From: Bacteroidetes bacterium ADurb.Bin145
GTDB lineage: Bacteria > Bacteroidota > Bacteroidia > Bacteroidales > VadinHA17
Direction: 5' to 3'
NCBI GenBank assembly: GCA_002070505.1
Contig: MWDJ01000009.1
Span: forward strand, 1 to 64,000
Length of the DNA: 64,000 bases
Below the pieces are notes generated by a model that saw only the letters and a program-made list of their open reading frames with translations, was not told the origin of the DNA and did not search any database. This document shows, one piece after another, positions 17,174 through 24,869 of the stretch; the first letter of the stretch is position 1; every line of letters starts with the position of its first letter. The position numbers and the translations under genes are program-made.

Positions 17174-20100
17174 TCAGTCTTCGATCTCTGAATGATAATC
17201 CTGCAGGGATTTTACCTTGTACTGTCCGTTTTGCCTGTCCTTGATACCCTGTGTCGCCGAAAGTGCGGCTGAAGTTGTTGTAATGTACGGGATCTTATAC
17301 TTGATGGCATTTTTCCTGATATATGAATCATCATATTCACTTAGCCGGCCAGCAGGTGTATTTACAACAAGATCGATCTCACAGTTCTTGATTGCATCGA
17401 CAATATTAGGTCTTCCTTCATGAACCTTAAGGATAAGCTCAGCCCTGATACCGTTATCTTCAAGGAACTGTCTTGTACCGCTGGTTGAGACAATACGGAA
17501 TCCCATATCCTGAAAATTCCTGGCAGCCGGGAGGATACGGTTTTTATCCCTGTCAGCTATTGTGATAAGAACAGTCCCTTTTATAGGTAAAGACGATTGT
17601 GTAGCTTCCTGCGATTTGAAGAATGCCATACCGTAGGAATCTGCCATCCCAAGGACCTCGCCGGTAGATCTCATTTCAGGACCAAGCAGAGGATCTATTG
17701 CCGGGAACATGTTGAACGGGAACACAGCCTCTTTTACCCCGTAATGTTTCAGCGACCTGTTCTTAAGCCCGAATTCCGGAAGTTTTTGTCCGAGTAGTAT
17801 TTGCGTGGCGATCCTGGCCATTGAGATATTACAGACTTTGGATACGAGCGGAACAGTACGCGACGCCCTCGGATTAGCCTCAAGTATGTATACGACATCC
17901 TCATATATGGCGTATTGTATATTAAGGAGGCCTACCACTTTCAGCTCCATTGCAATCCTTCGGGTATAATCGTAGATAGTCTTTTTATGCTCTTTCGGAA
18001 TAATAACCGGAGGTATTACGCAGGCGGAATCGCCCGAATGTATACCGGCATATTCGATATGCTGCATTACAGCCGGGACAAAGGCATCAGTACCATCCGA
18101 TATGGCATCAGCCTCCGACTCAATTGCATCTTCAAGGAATTTATCAAGCAGCAAAGGGCGGTCGGGTGACACACCGACAGCTTTGGTGACATATTCCCAG
18201 AGCATTTCCTCATCAAGGATGATCTTCATGGCTCTTCCTCCAAGAACGTAGGAAGGGCGGATCATTAAAGGATAACCTATTTTTCCGGCTATTGCCAGAG
18301 CCTGGTTCATATTACTGGCCATTCCCGATTCGGGCTGGGGGATTCCCAGCTTCTCAATCACATTCCTGAAGCGGTCGCGGTCTTCAGCAAGATCTATTGT
18401 TTCAGGGGTGGTGCCAAGGATCTTTACACCAGCTTCTGAAAGTTCCTTTGCCAGGTTCAGGGGAGTCTGACCTCCAAACTGAACAATTACCCCTTCGGGT
18501 TTTTCCTTGTCGTAAATACTCAGTACATCTTCAGCAGTAAGAGGTTCAAAATATAGCCTGTCGGATGTGTCATAATCAGTCGAGACTGTTTCCGGGTTGC
18601 AATTGACCATAATTGACTCATACCCTGCTTTACGTATTGCAAATGCTGCATGGACACAGCAGTAGTCAAATTCTATACCCTGTCCTATCCTGTTTGGACC
18701 GCCTCCGAGAACCATTATCTTTTTCCGGTCAGACACTTTAACCTTATCAGGTGCATTGTATGTTGAGAAGTAATATGAAGCATTTTCCACGCCGCTTACC
18801 GGTACGGGTTCCCATGCTTCAGTGATTCCGAGGCTTATTCGTCTGTTCCTGATATCTTTTTCAGGAATCTCCAGGAGCCTGGAAAGGTATTTATCGGCAA
18901 AACCATCTTTTTTTGCCTGTAAAAGAATATCATCCGGAGGAAGCTTACCTCTGAAAGCAAGGATCTTCTCCTCCTCATCGACAAGCTCCTTCATCTGCGA
19001 GATGAACCAGGATTTAATGAATGTTCTTCTGCTGAGTTCCCCGATATCGGCACCCTTTCTCAGGGCTTCGTACATAATGAATTGCCTTTCACTGGAAGCA
19101 TGGTTCAGCATATTAAGCAGTTCTTCCAGCGGTTTTTTATTAAAATCTTTTGCGAATCCGAGACCGTAGCGTCCGATCTCGAGTGATCTTATTGCTTTCT
19201 GAAGAGCCTCCTTGTATGTTTTACCGATACTCATTACTTCGCCCACAGCCTGCATCTGGGTGCCAAGTTTGTCTTCAAGACCCTCAAATTTCTCGAAAGC
19301 CCAGCGGGCAAATTTTACGACGACGTAATCACCCGAGGGTGTGTATTTATCAAGGGTGCCATCGCGCCAGTAGGGGATCTCATCAAGAGTCAGGCCGCCG
19401 GCAAGCAGGGATGAGACAAAAGCTATGGGAAAACCTGTGGCTTTTGAAGCGAGTGCTGAAGAGCGGGATGTCCTCGGATTTATTTCAATTACAACAACAC
19501 GGTCTGTTTTGGGATCGTGTGCAAACTGAACATTGGTACCTCCGATGACCTCGATAGCTTCAACAATATCATAGGAATATTTCTGAAGACGTTTCTGGAG
19601 ATCCTCACTTATCGTCAGCATAGGAGCTGTACAGTAGGAATCGCCGGTATGGACACCCATTGCATCGACATTTTCGATGAAGCAAACGGTGATCATCTGG
19701 TTTTTGGCATCCCTGACAACCTCCAGTTCAAGCTCTTCCCATCCTAACACAGATTCCTCAATAAGGATCTGCTTCACAAGGCTGGCAGATAAGCCACGGC
19801 TTGCTACTGTCCGGAGCTCCTCGACATTATAAACGATTCCACCTCCTGTGCCGCCCATAGTATAGGCAGGTCTGATCACAACAGGATATCCAAGCTCATT
19901 AGCGATCCTTTCAGCATCCTCGACACTGTTAACTGCCGTACTCTCAGGCATACTGATACCAAGCCGGTTCATTGTCTCCTTGAAAGCGGTTCTGTCTTCT
20001 CCTCGCTCAATGGCATCAATATTCACACCGATAACTTTTACGTTATATTCTGAGAGGATTCCCTTTTTAGCGAGAATAGAAGAAAGATTAAGTCCGGTCT

Positions 20101-20377
20101 GTCCGCCGAGGTTCGGGAGCAAGGCATCAGGCCGTTCCTTTTTGATTATCTCCGTAAGAGCATATTCATTCAATGGTTCGATATAGGTGGCATCAGCCAT
20201 TTCAGGATCGGTCATTATCGTTGCAGGGTTCGAATTTACCAGCACAATTTTATATCCCAATGATCTTAATGCTTTACAAGCCTGTGTACCTGAATAATCA
20301 AATTCGCAGGCCTGACCTATTATTATTGGCCCTGAACCGATGATCAGAATTTTATTGATATCCTTACGTCTTGGCAT
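17174..20377 (-). CDS. carB: Carbamoyl-phosphate synthase, large subunit
   Basis: Makes carbamoyl phosphate from bicarbonate, ammonia (supplied by the small-subunit glutaminase) and two ATP, feeding arginine and pyrimidine synthesis. At 1067 residues it is the usual length. Two homologous ATP-grasp halves are visible: each begins with a biotin-carboxylase-like N-terminal motif (IIIGQACEFDYSGTQ at about residue 18; GQGIEFDYCCVHA at about 570), and ATP-grasp loops follow (PAYTMGGTGGG; PSYVLGGRAM). A C-terminal MGS-like allosteric domain begins near 935. The small-subunit gene carA is not in the window. The gene stands alone. Confidence 0.97.
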   Translation of the reverse strand: MPRRKDINKILIIGSGPIIIGQACEFDYSGTQACKALRSLGYKIVLVNSNPATIMTDPEMADATYIEPLNEYALTEIIKKERPDALLPNLGGQTGLNLSSILAKKGILSEYNVKVIGVNIDAIERGEDRTAFKETMNRLGISMPESTAVNSVEDAERIANELGYPVVIRPAYTMGGTGGGIVYNVEELRTVASRGLSASLVKQILIEESVLGWEELELEVVRDAKNQMITVCFIENVDAMGVHTGDSYCTAPMLTISEDLQKRLQKYSYDIVEAIEVIGGTNVQFAHDPKTDRVVVIEINPRTSRSSALASKATGFPIAFVSSLLAGGLTLDEIPYWRDGTLDKYTPSGDYVVVKFARWAFEKFEGLEDKLGTQMQAVGEVMSIGKTYKEALQKAIRSLEIGRYGLGFAKDFNKKPLEELLNMLNHASSERQFIMYEALRKGADIGELSRRTFIKSWFISQMKELVDEEEKILAFRGKLPPDDILLQAKKDGFADKYLSRLLEIPEKDIRNRRISLGITEAWEPVPVSGVENASYYFSTYNAPDKVKVSDRKKIMVLGGGPNRIGQGIEFDYCCVHAAFAIRKAGYESIMVNCNPETVSTDYDTSDRLYFEPLTAEDVLSIYDKEKPEGVIVQFGGQTPLNLAKELSEAGVKILGTTPETIDLAEDRDRFRNVIEKLGIPQPESGMASNMNQALAIAGKIGYPLMIRPSYVLGGRAMKIILDEEMLWEYVTKAVGVSPDRPLLLDKFLEDAIESEADAISDGTDAFVPAVMQHIEYAGIHSGDSACVIPPVIIPKEHKKTIYDYTRRIAMELKVVGLLNIQYAIYEDVVYILEANPRASRTVPLVSKVCNISMARIATQILLGQKLPEFGLKNRSLKHYGVKEAVFPFNMFPAIDPLLGPEMRSTGEVLGMADSYGMAFFKSQEATQSSLPIKGTVLITIADRDKNRILPAARNFQDMGFRIVSTSGTRQFLEDNGIRAELILKVHEGRPNIVDAIKNCEIDLVVNTPAGRLSEYDDSYIRKNAIKYKIPYITTTSAALSATQGIKDRQNGQYKVKSLQDYHSEIED

Positions 20378-20489
20378 GATATGAAAAGAAATAAAATAAG
20401 GCCCGAAATTTAATATTCAAATCGGAAAGGAGATAATATATGGGAGCAAAAGATTAAGAAAGATATAAACTAGTAACGATCCGGGATAT

Positions 20490-22895
20490 TTATTTTACCT
20501 GCCCTGAAAGACTTAAAATCAGTTCATTCAATTCATCGATCTTCTTCTGTTGTAGTTCTATTTGCTTTTGTTGTTCCCTGTTCTGACGGATAACTTCCTG
20601 GAGAGCTTTGATAGCAACTATTTGTGCATTATATGAATCCATCTGAAGCAGCTCTTCGGGGTCGCCGTCAAGATAATCTCCGCTTCCCTGAACTGATTCC
20701 GGGAAAACCTGGCGATACTCCTGGGCAATGAAATTATAATAATTTTTATCTTTTATTGAAGGATTTTTTGCTATCCATTCATTGTTGTACCTGAACCTGA
20801 CCGGATGTAATTCCATAATCAGATCCACAGAATTTCCGATATCCTCTATATTTGTTTTTATCCGGTAATCAGAATTTGCCAGCCATGAACCGGCTGTTGT
20901 TTTCGATGCATCACCAAGCACTTCAAGTGCATTTGTTACAGGATTTCTGCCATTTACTCCCACTTTACCATTGAAAATGACCTTCCTGTTGTCAAATTCA
21001 CCATAAATCAGAGGAGCTGTTGAGGTGACGTCTATATAAAGGCGATTACTTACATTCCCGGAAATTGAACCGGCCTGTCGACCGATGCAGATATTGTTAT
21101 TACCTGTGTTTCCCTGCCCGGCCTGAACGCCGATGAAAGTATTATAGTCTCCTGAGGTATTATTTCCTCCGGCTGAGTTTCCAATAAAAATATTTCCGAT
21201 TCCATCGGTGCAGTTATCTCCCGCCTGGGCTCCCAGGAAAGTGTTATAATTACCTGTAACATGATGGATCCCGGCGAATTTTCCGATGAAAGTGTTATAA
21301 TTTCCTGTAGAGTTGTCCATACCGGCACGATCTCCGAAAAATGCATTGCTTTGACCCGTTGTATTACTGTAACCTGCTTTGTACCCCACTGCCGAGTTGA
21401 AGTTACCATCATATGCAGTAGATCCTATATTGCTGTAACCTGCTTCAAATCCGAGAAATACATTATAAAGACCAATTGTATTTGAGTATCCTGCCCGGGT
21501 TCCCATAAAAAGATTTTCCCTTCCGGATGTGTTTCTATACCCTGAAGAGTCTCCCAGGAAGATGTTGTTTATTCCGGTGCTGTTGGTATACCCTGACCTT
21601 GTGCCAATGAAAACGTTATTTACTCCTGTCGATGTTGAATAACCGGCTCTGGATCCGATGAAAATATTATCGGTTCCTGTTGTGTTATAATAACCTGAAT
21701 AGATTCCAAAAAATACATTATTCACTCCTTCGGTGTTTCTGTATCCTGAGTAATTGCCGATAAATATGTTTGATGTACCGGTAGTATTATAATACCCGGA
21801 ATAGTATCCCAGAAAAGTATTATAAACCCCGGTTGTATTATTCCGACCGGCACGATATCCGATAAATGAATTATAGCTGGCGTTATTGCTGTACCCTGCC
21901 TGGTAACCCAGGAAGGTATTATATGAACCGGATATATTTGAATAACCGGCCTGATAACCCAGGAACAGGTTCCTGCCACCTGTTGTTGTGCTCATACCGG
22001 TTTCAAATCCGAGGAAAGAATTATGCAGTCCCGAGGTTATTTTAATCCCGCTGTTATGTCCGATCAGATAATTATCCGGAGTAAGCACTGTAAATGGTGT
22101 AACAGTACCTTTCGATAGTCCGAATCCACCCACGGCAAATCCCCCTTTGCTTGCTTTTGTCGGCTGGTCATTGACGTAGATCCTTGTGCTGTCGCGGGTT
22201 ACTCTCAGATACTCTTCAGGATCGGCTTTTGCGAGGTTAAATCCGCCTACAGCAAAACCTCCTTTGGCACCCTTCTCTCCGTCATCGACATAAATCCTCA
22301 CTCCTTCATTATAAACGGCAAACACTGTTTGTCCGTTCCTGTTTTTAACTTCAAACAGCGCCTCTTCCATGTTTGATGTTGTTCCTTTTATATCAAGCCT
22401 GGTAATTGGGCCCTCAACATCCTTGGCTACCAGCGAGTAAGGAACTGACCAGATCTGTGTAGTGCCCATATTGGTCCAGGTCATACCCGGATAGCGGATA
22501 GTTGTCTTAAGAAACAATGGCTGTGCGTTCCAGTCTATTTCCCCGAAAGTTGCGACATTCCCGTTTATCCTTGTCCCGGTCCCGACCACGAGGGATATCA
22601 GGCCAAACTGATTGGAACTGACAGTGAGATGTTCCTCTTCCCAGACAACAGTCCCTCCTGTAAGAGAGGTCTGAATTGTAATTCTCACAGGGAGAAGAGT
22701 GTTTCCTATGATCTCCCCGGAAGCATCCCGGGCAATAGCCTGGTAGTTAAATCCCTGTGGAACCTGGGAAATAAGAATAAAAAAGTTAAAAGTAAAAAGT
22801 ATAGACAGGATCAGTTTTCTAAGCTTTGTTTTGAGAATAAGCTTCGGGAATGCCCCGGATATACTTGCACAGATGTTGGGATTTTGTGTTTTCAT
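20490..22895 (-). CDS. Large repeat protein with C-terminal S74 intramolecular chaperone (tail-fibre-like)
   Basis: 801 residues. The N-terminus has a hydrophobic export-like stretch (LILSILFTFNFFILISQ) followed by PQGFNYQAIARDASG, typical of secreted Bacteroidota proteins. Residues about 285-610 consist of about 19 copies of a 17-residue unit, roughly (T/I/V)F(I/L)GxxAGYxNTTGxxN, predicted to build an elongated trimeric beta-helix. Near 675 the SDYRIKTNIE motif begins a peptidase-S74 domain with the Ser/Lys pair that trims the chaperone after trimer folding. A coiled coil rich in Gln and Lys (about 755-790) closes the protein. No phage genes surround it, so it is more likely a bacterial surface fibre than a prophage tail fibre. 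Confidence 0.85.
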   Translation of the reverse strand: MKTQNPNICASISGAFPKLILKTKLRKLILSILFTFNFFILISQVPQGFNYQAIARDASGEIIGNTLLPVRITIQTSLTGGTVVWEEEHLTVSSNQFGLISLVVGTGTRINGNVATFGEIDWNAQPLFLKTTIRYPGMTWTNMGTTQIWSVPYSLVAKDVEGPITRLDIKGTTSNMEEALFEVKNRNGQTVFAVYNEGVRIYVDDGEKGAKGGFAVGGFNLAKADPEEYLRVTRDSTRIYVNDQPTKASKGGFAVGGFGLSKGTVTPFTVLTPDNYLIGHNSGIKITSGLHNSFLGFETGMSTTTGGRNLFLGYQAGYSNISGSYNTFLGYQAGYSNNASYNSFIGYRAGRNNTTGVYNTFLGYYSGYYNTTGTSNIFIGNYSGYRNTEGVNNVFFGIYSGYYNTTGTDNIFIGSRAGYSTSTGVNNVFIGTRSGYTNSTGINNIFLGDSSGYRNTSGRENLFMGTRAGYSNTIGLYNVFLGFEAGYSNIGSTAYDGNFNSAVGYKAGYSNTTGQSNAFFGDRAGMDNSTGNYNTFIGKFAGIHHVTGNYNTFLGAQAGDNCTDGIGNIFIGNSAGGNNTSGDYNTFIGVQAGQGNTGNNNICIGRQAGSISGNVSNRLYIDVTSTAPLIYGEFDNRKVIFNGKVGVNGRNPVTNALEVLGDASKTTAGSWLANSDYRIKTNIEDIGNSVDLIMELHPVRFRYNNEWIAKNPSIKDKNYYNFIAQEYRQVFPESVQGSGDYLDGDPEELLQMDSYNAQIVAIKALQEVIRQNREQQKQIELQQKKIDELNELILSLSGQVK
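21070..22030 (-). repeat. About 19 tandem 51-bp coding repeats
   Basis: The region encodes repeats of 17 residues built on FxGxxAGYxNTTGxxN. Unit three is one residue short, and one unit (about number 12) carries a five-residue insertion (STAYDG region). The DNA copies have diverged, with few long identical stretches, so they are old. Copy number may still vary between strains. Confidence 0.85.
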
Positions 22896-23119
22896 ACTTC
22901 AGGGATTTAAATTTAACAGAACCGCATAAATTATTGTAAGTTAAGATAATTAACCGTTCAAGTCAACTTTTTTTGACAAATACATACAGAAAAACGGGCA
23001 AGGCATGAAAAGAATAAATTAATGAACAGGATTTTTTCCGGTTATGAGAAAATTTATCTTAAAATTCATCAGATTTTCATGTTCATGATTGCAAATTTAT
23101 ACTCACATCACCTTAAGCA

Positions 23120-23833
23120 ATGAACATGATTAACTGTATTATCGTAGATAACCGGGAGGATACTGAGCAACTTGGCAAGTTGGTTGCCAAATGTCCAAGC
23201 CTTAATCTTGTAGGTATTTTCAATAATTCAACTGATGCCCTCGATCATCTGTCAAATAAAAATGGAATTGATCTGGCATTTGTTGATTTCAATACTGCAG
23301 GGCAGAATAGTTTTGAGAGGATTAACAGACTTGACAATCCTCCAAGTGTAATTGCTGTATCGGCAGATGGTAAATATGCCCTGAGGGCATTTGATTATAA
23401 TTGTATTGATTATCTTATAAAACCGGTAACTCATTCAAGGTTTTACAGGGCAATTGATAAGACACTCAGAATTAATAATCAGAGGGGATCAGGTGTTACA
23501 CCCGACAGGGAGATCTTCGTAAGGAAGGATACAGCCCTTGTTAAGATGAATGTAAAGGATATTGCATATATTGAAGCGCTTGAAAATTACATCCTTCTGA
23601 ATACGATTGATAAGAAATTCACTCTGCATTTTACAATGAAAGGAATTGAGAGTCAATTGCCTCCAGAGTTATTTCTCAGGATACACAGATCGTTCATTGT
23701 GAATAAGAAACTTATCAAGACAATAGATGAGTCCTCCCTTAAAATAAACCTGGGAAACACTCTTAAAACAGTTCCCGTGGGTAAATCATACAGGAACCTT
23801 ATATTGAATGATATTTGTGTGATGAATAAATAG
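23120..23833 (+). CDS. LytTR-family response regulator
   Basis: 237 residues. A receiver domain occupies about 1-120: the acidic pocket is reduced (IIVDNRED instead of the usual DD pair), the likely phospho-acceptor is Asp56 in AFVDFNTAG, and the lysine is kept in DYLIKPV. The C-terminal LytTR DNA-binding domain runs from about 135 to 230 (YIEALENYILLNT, FLRIHRSFIVN). LytTR regulators bind direct repeats upstream of targets. No histidine kinase lies beside it, so its partner is unlinked. ATG codons at 23120 and 23126 are both usable. It converges with siaC. Confidence 0.88.
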   Translation: MNMINCIIVDNREDTEQLGKLVAKCPSLNLVGIFNNSTDALDHLSNKNGIDLAFVDFNTAGQNSFERINRLDNPPSVIAVSADGKYALRAFDYNCIDYLIKPVTHSRFYRAIDKTLRINNQRGSGVTPDREIFVRKDTALVKMNVKDIAYIEALENYILLNTIDKKFTLHFTMKGIESQLPPELFLRIHRSFIVNKKLIKTIDESSLKINLGNTLKTVPVGKSYRNLILNDICVMNK

Positions 23834-23855
23834 AATATTTTCCGCCCTGCTTTTT

Positions 23856-24317
23856 TTACATCAGGACAATCGTGTCCTTGACAACTTCCGATCTATCGTT
23901 CGTAGCATATAGTTTCAGGCCGACACCCGGAATAGTATTCTGGAAGAGATTGGTGATGGGTCCGAAGAAATCCTTTATGTCGTCTATCTCATTCAGGTCG
24001 TCATATTCTTCAAGAGGGACATACAGATGAACTATCAGGAGGTTGTCGGGATTATTGATTTGAGTCAGCGTCTTTATTATTTTCGATATCCAGATCGATG
24101 AAGCGGTATTGAAATACTCAAGGTTGAGCCGGAGATTGGTTACCGGTTTTGAATTAATAATGTATTTATTTACCCAGTTTAGAATGGGTTCATATAATTT
24201 TGCAGCATTTTCAGGAATTGATTTTCCTGATAATATAAGTTCTCCTGTGAGATGATTAAAATCAATCTGAGGTGTTTTTGCAGTCTGGTCGATTGAGATA
24301 CTTGAAAATTCATCCAT
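23856..24317 (-). CDS. SiaC-family regulatory phosphoprotein (DUF1987), copy 1
   Basis: 153 residues of the DUF1987 family, whose characterised member SiaC is phosphorylated by SiaB and dephosphorylated by the PP2C/SpoIIE phosphatase SiaA. The central LEYFNTASSIWISKII holds the YFNT motif that carries the family's phospho-threonine. In Bacteroidota these proteins usually sit next to a SpoIIE phosphatase and a SiaB-like kinase; neither is adjacent here. Paralogue of 53485-53904. It converges on the LytTR gene, with 22 bp between the stops. Confidence 0.82.
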   Translation of the reverse strand: MDEFSSISIDQTAKTPQIDFNHLTGELILSGKSIPENAAKLYEPILNWVNKYIINSKPVTNLRLNLEYFNTASSIWISKIIKTLTQINNPDNLLIVHLYVPLEEYDDLNEIDDIKDFFGPITNLFQNTIPGVGLKLYATNDRSEVVKDTIVLM

Positions 24318-24485
24318 ATTATTAAAGTCTGAGATCCCGGGAAATTATCAGTTATAAGTTATTTAAGCATTGTTCAAAATTATAGAATGGCCGGGTAACC
24401 GTGAAATCCTTTATCAAAATCTAAGGTACGATGATCAATTATTTTGTCTGTTTATCACCATTTTTGTTGAAATGGCGGTTTTACG

Positions 24486-24561
24486 GCTCCATCTTCGTCC
24501 TCCGACTGATGATAGTGTGAGTGTGAGAATAAAAAAGTGAGGCTCCCGCTCCGTCCTCCGA
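24486..24561. repeat. Degenerate 20-bp direct repeat in the gap between siaC and tRNA-Gln
   Basis: The 20-base segments at 24486-24505 and 24542-24561 agree at 16 positions and share an exact cgtcctccga core. The second copy continues into a ccctcc-like/ggagg hairpin (cctcc near 24556, ggagg near 24573). The function is unknown. The gap 24318-24592 holds nothing else recognisable, and the open frame crossing it on the minus strand is made of tRNA and repeat sequence and is not a gene. Confidence 0.55.
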
Positions 24562-24592
24562 AGCTCTGCAAAGGAGGATTCTCATTCTTTTT

Positions 24593-24651
24593 GTTGCTCT
24601 GTCAGGGCTTCCCGAGTCGCTTCGCTCTCGGGATAAACTTCTCGCCCTGAC
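24593..24651 (-). repeat. Partial tRNA-Gln 3'-end copy carrying a CCCGAG/CTCGGG palindrome
   Basis: The 17 bases at 24593-24609 are identical to 24692-24708, the T-arm and acceptor 3' end of the real tRNA-Gln gene, in the same orientation and 99 bp further downstream of it. Just inside lies a palindrome, cccgag (24611-24616) and ctcggg (24627-24632), and the whole unit is closed by gtcagggc (24601-24608) and gccctgac (24644-24651). It may be a relic attachment site or a tRNA-derived repeat element. A comparable arrangement lies beside tRNA-Cys. Confidence 0.75.
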
Positions 24652-24667
24652 ATCGCAAAATAATAAT

Positions 24668-24685
24668 GCCCCGCCTAAGTGGGGC
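24668..24685 (-). terminator. Hairpin downstream of tRNA-Gln
   Basis: On the minus strand, GCCCC and GGGGC enclose an 8-base loop, starting 5 bases after the encoded CCA of tRNA-Gln. It is followed by an A/T-rich run, not a pure T tract. The same GCCCC/GGGGC core forms the tRNA-Cys terminator, so a terminator or 3'-processing signal is likely. Confidence 0.65.
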
Positions 24686-24689
24686 TTTC

Positions 24690-24765
24690 TGGTTGCTCTG
24701 TCAGGGCTCGAACCTGAACTTTTCTGATCCAGAGTCAGACGTGTTGCCAATTACACCACAGAGCA
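24690..24765 (-). tRNA. tRNA-Gln (anticodon CTG)
   Basis: On the minus strand the gene begins with TGCTCTG at 24765 and pairs with CAGAGCA near the 3' end. The D-arm region has TGGTGTAATTGGCAACAC, the anticodon stem TCTGA/TCAGA encloses loop CTCTGGA with anticodon CTG, and the T-arm loop is GTTCGAGC. CCA is encoded (24690-24692). It decodes CAG. glnS lies 1.6 kb away on the same strand, with one lipoprotein gene between. Confidence 0.95.
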
Positions 24766-24777
24766 ATTTTGAGTTTG

Positions 24778-24785
24778 CAAATATA
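24778..24785 (-). promoter_or_regulatory. Candidate -7 promoter element for tRNA-Gln
   Basis: On the minus strand TATATTTG matches TAnnTTTG and ends 12 bp before the mature 5' end of tRNA-Gln, a fitting distance for a short leader. No clear -33 box. Confidence 0.5.
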
Positions 24786-24826
24786 AACAATTCTCAATGA
24801 AATAATACCCCTCATATCAAAATAGT

Positions 24827-24850
24827 GAGGGCGTTGCATGCAACGCCCTC
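24827..24850 (-). terminator. Perfect 24-bp palindrome, probable terminator of the DNRLRE lipoprotein gene
   Basis: The sequence gagggcgttgca followed by its exact complement in reverse makes a 24-base palindrome without a spacer, flanked by a further TAGT/ACTA match with small gaps. It lies 20 bp after the lipoprotein stop and is followed on the minus strand by ACTATTTTG. In RNA it would fold as a G/C-rich hairpin with a tight loop. It could also be a binding site for a dimeric protein. Confidence 0.65.
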
Positions 24851-24869
24851 AGCTACTATATCAGGTAAT

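Noticed and set aside
19150-19548. 132-residue open frame antisense to carB
   Set aside because: Low-complexity translation, antisense to a conserved ATP-grasp domain.
21070-22030. CRISPR array or DNA minisatellite
   Set aside because: The 51-bp repeats are in frame, code for a regular 17-residue motif and have no unique spacers.
20490-22895. Prophage remnant
   Set aside because: Only the S74 domain is phage-like; no capsid, terminase, integrase or lysis gene is nearby.
24481-24750. 89-residue open frame on the minus strand
   Set aside because: It covers the tRNA-Gln gene, its partial copy and degenerate repeats; the translation has no protein-like pattern.
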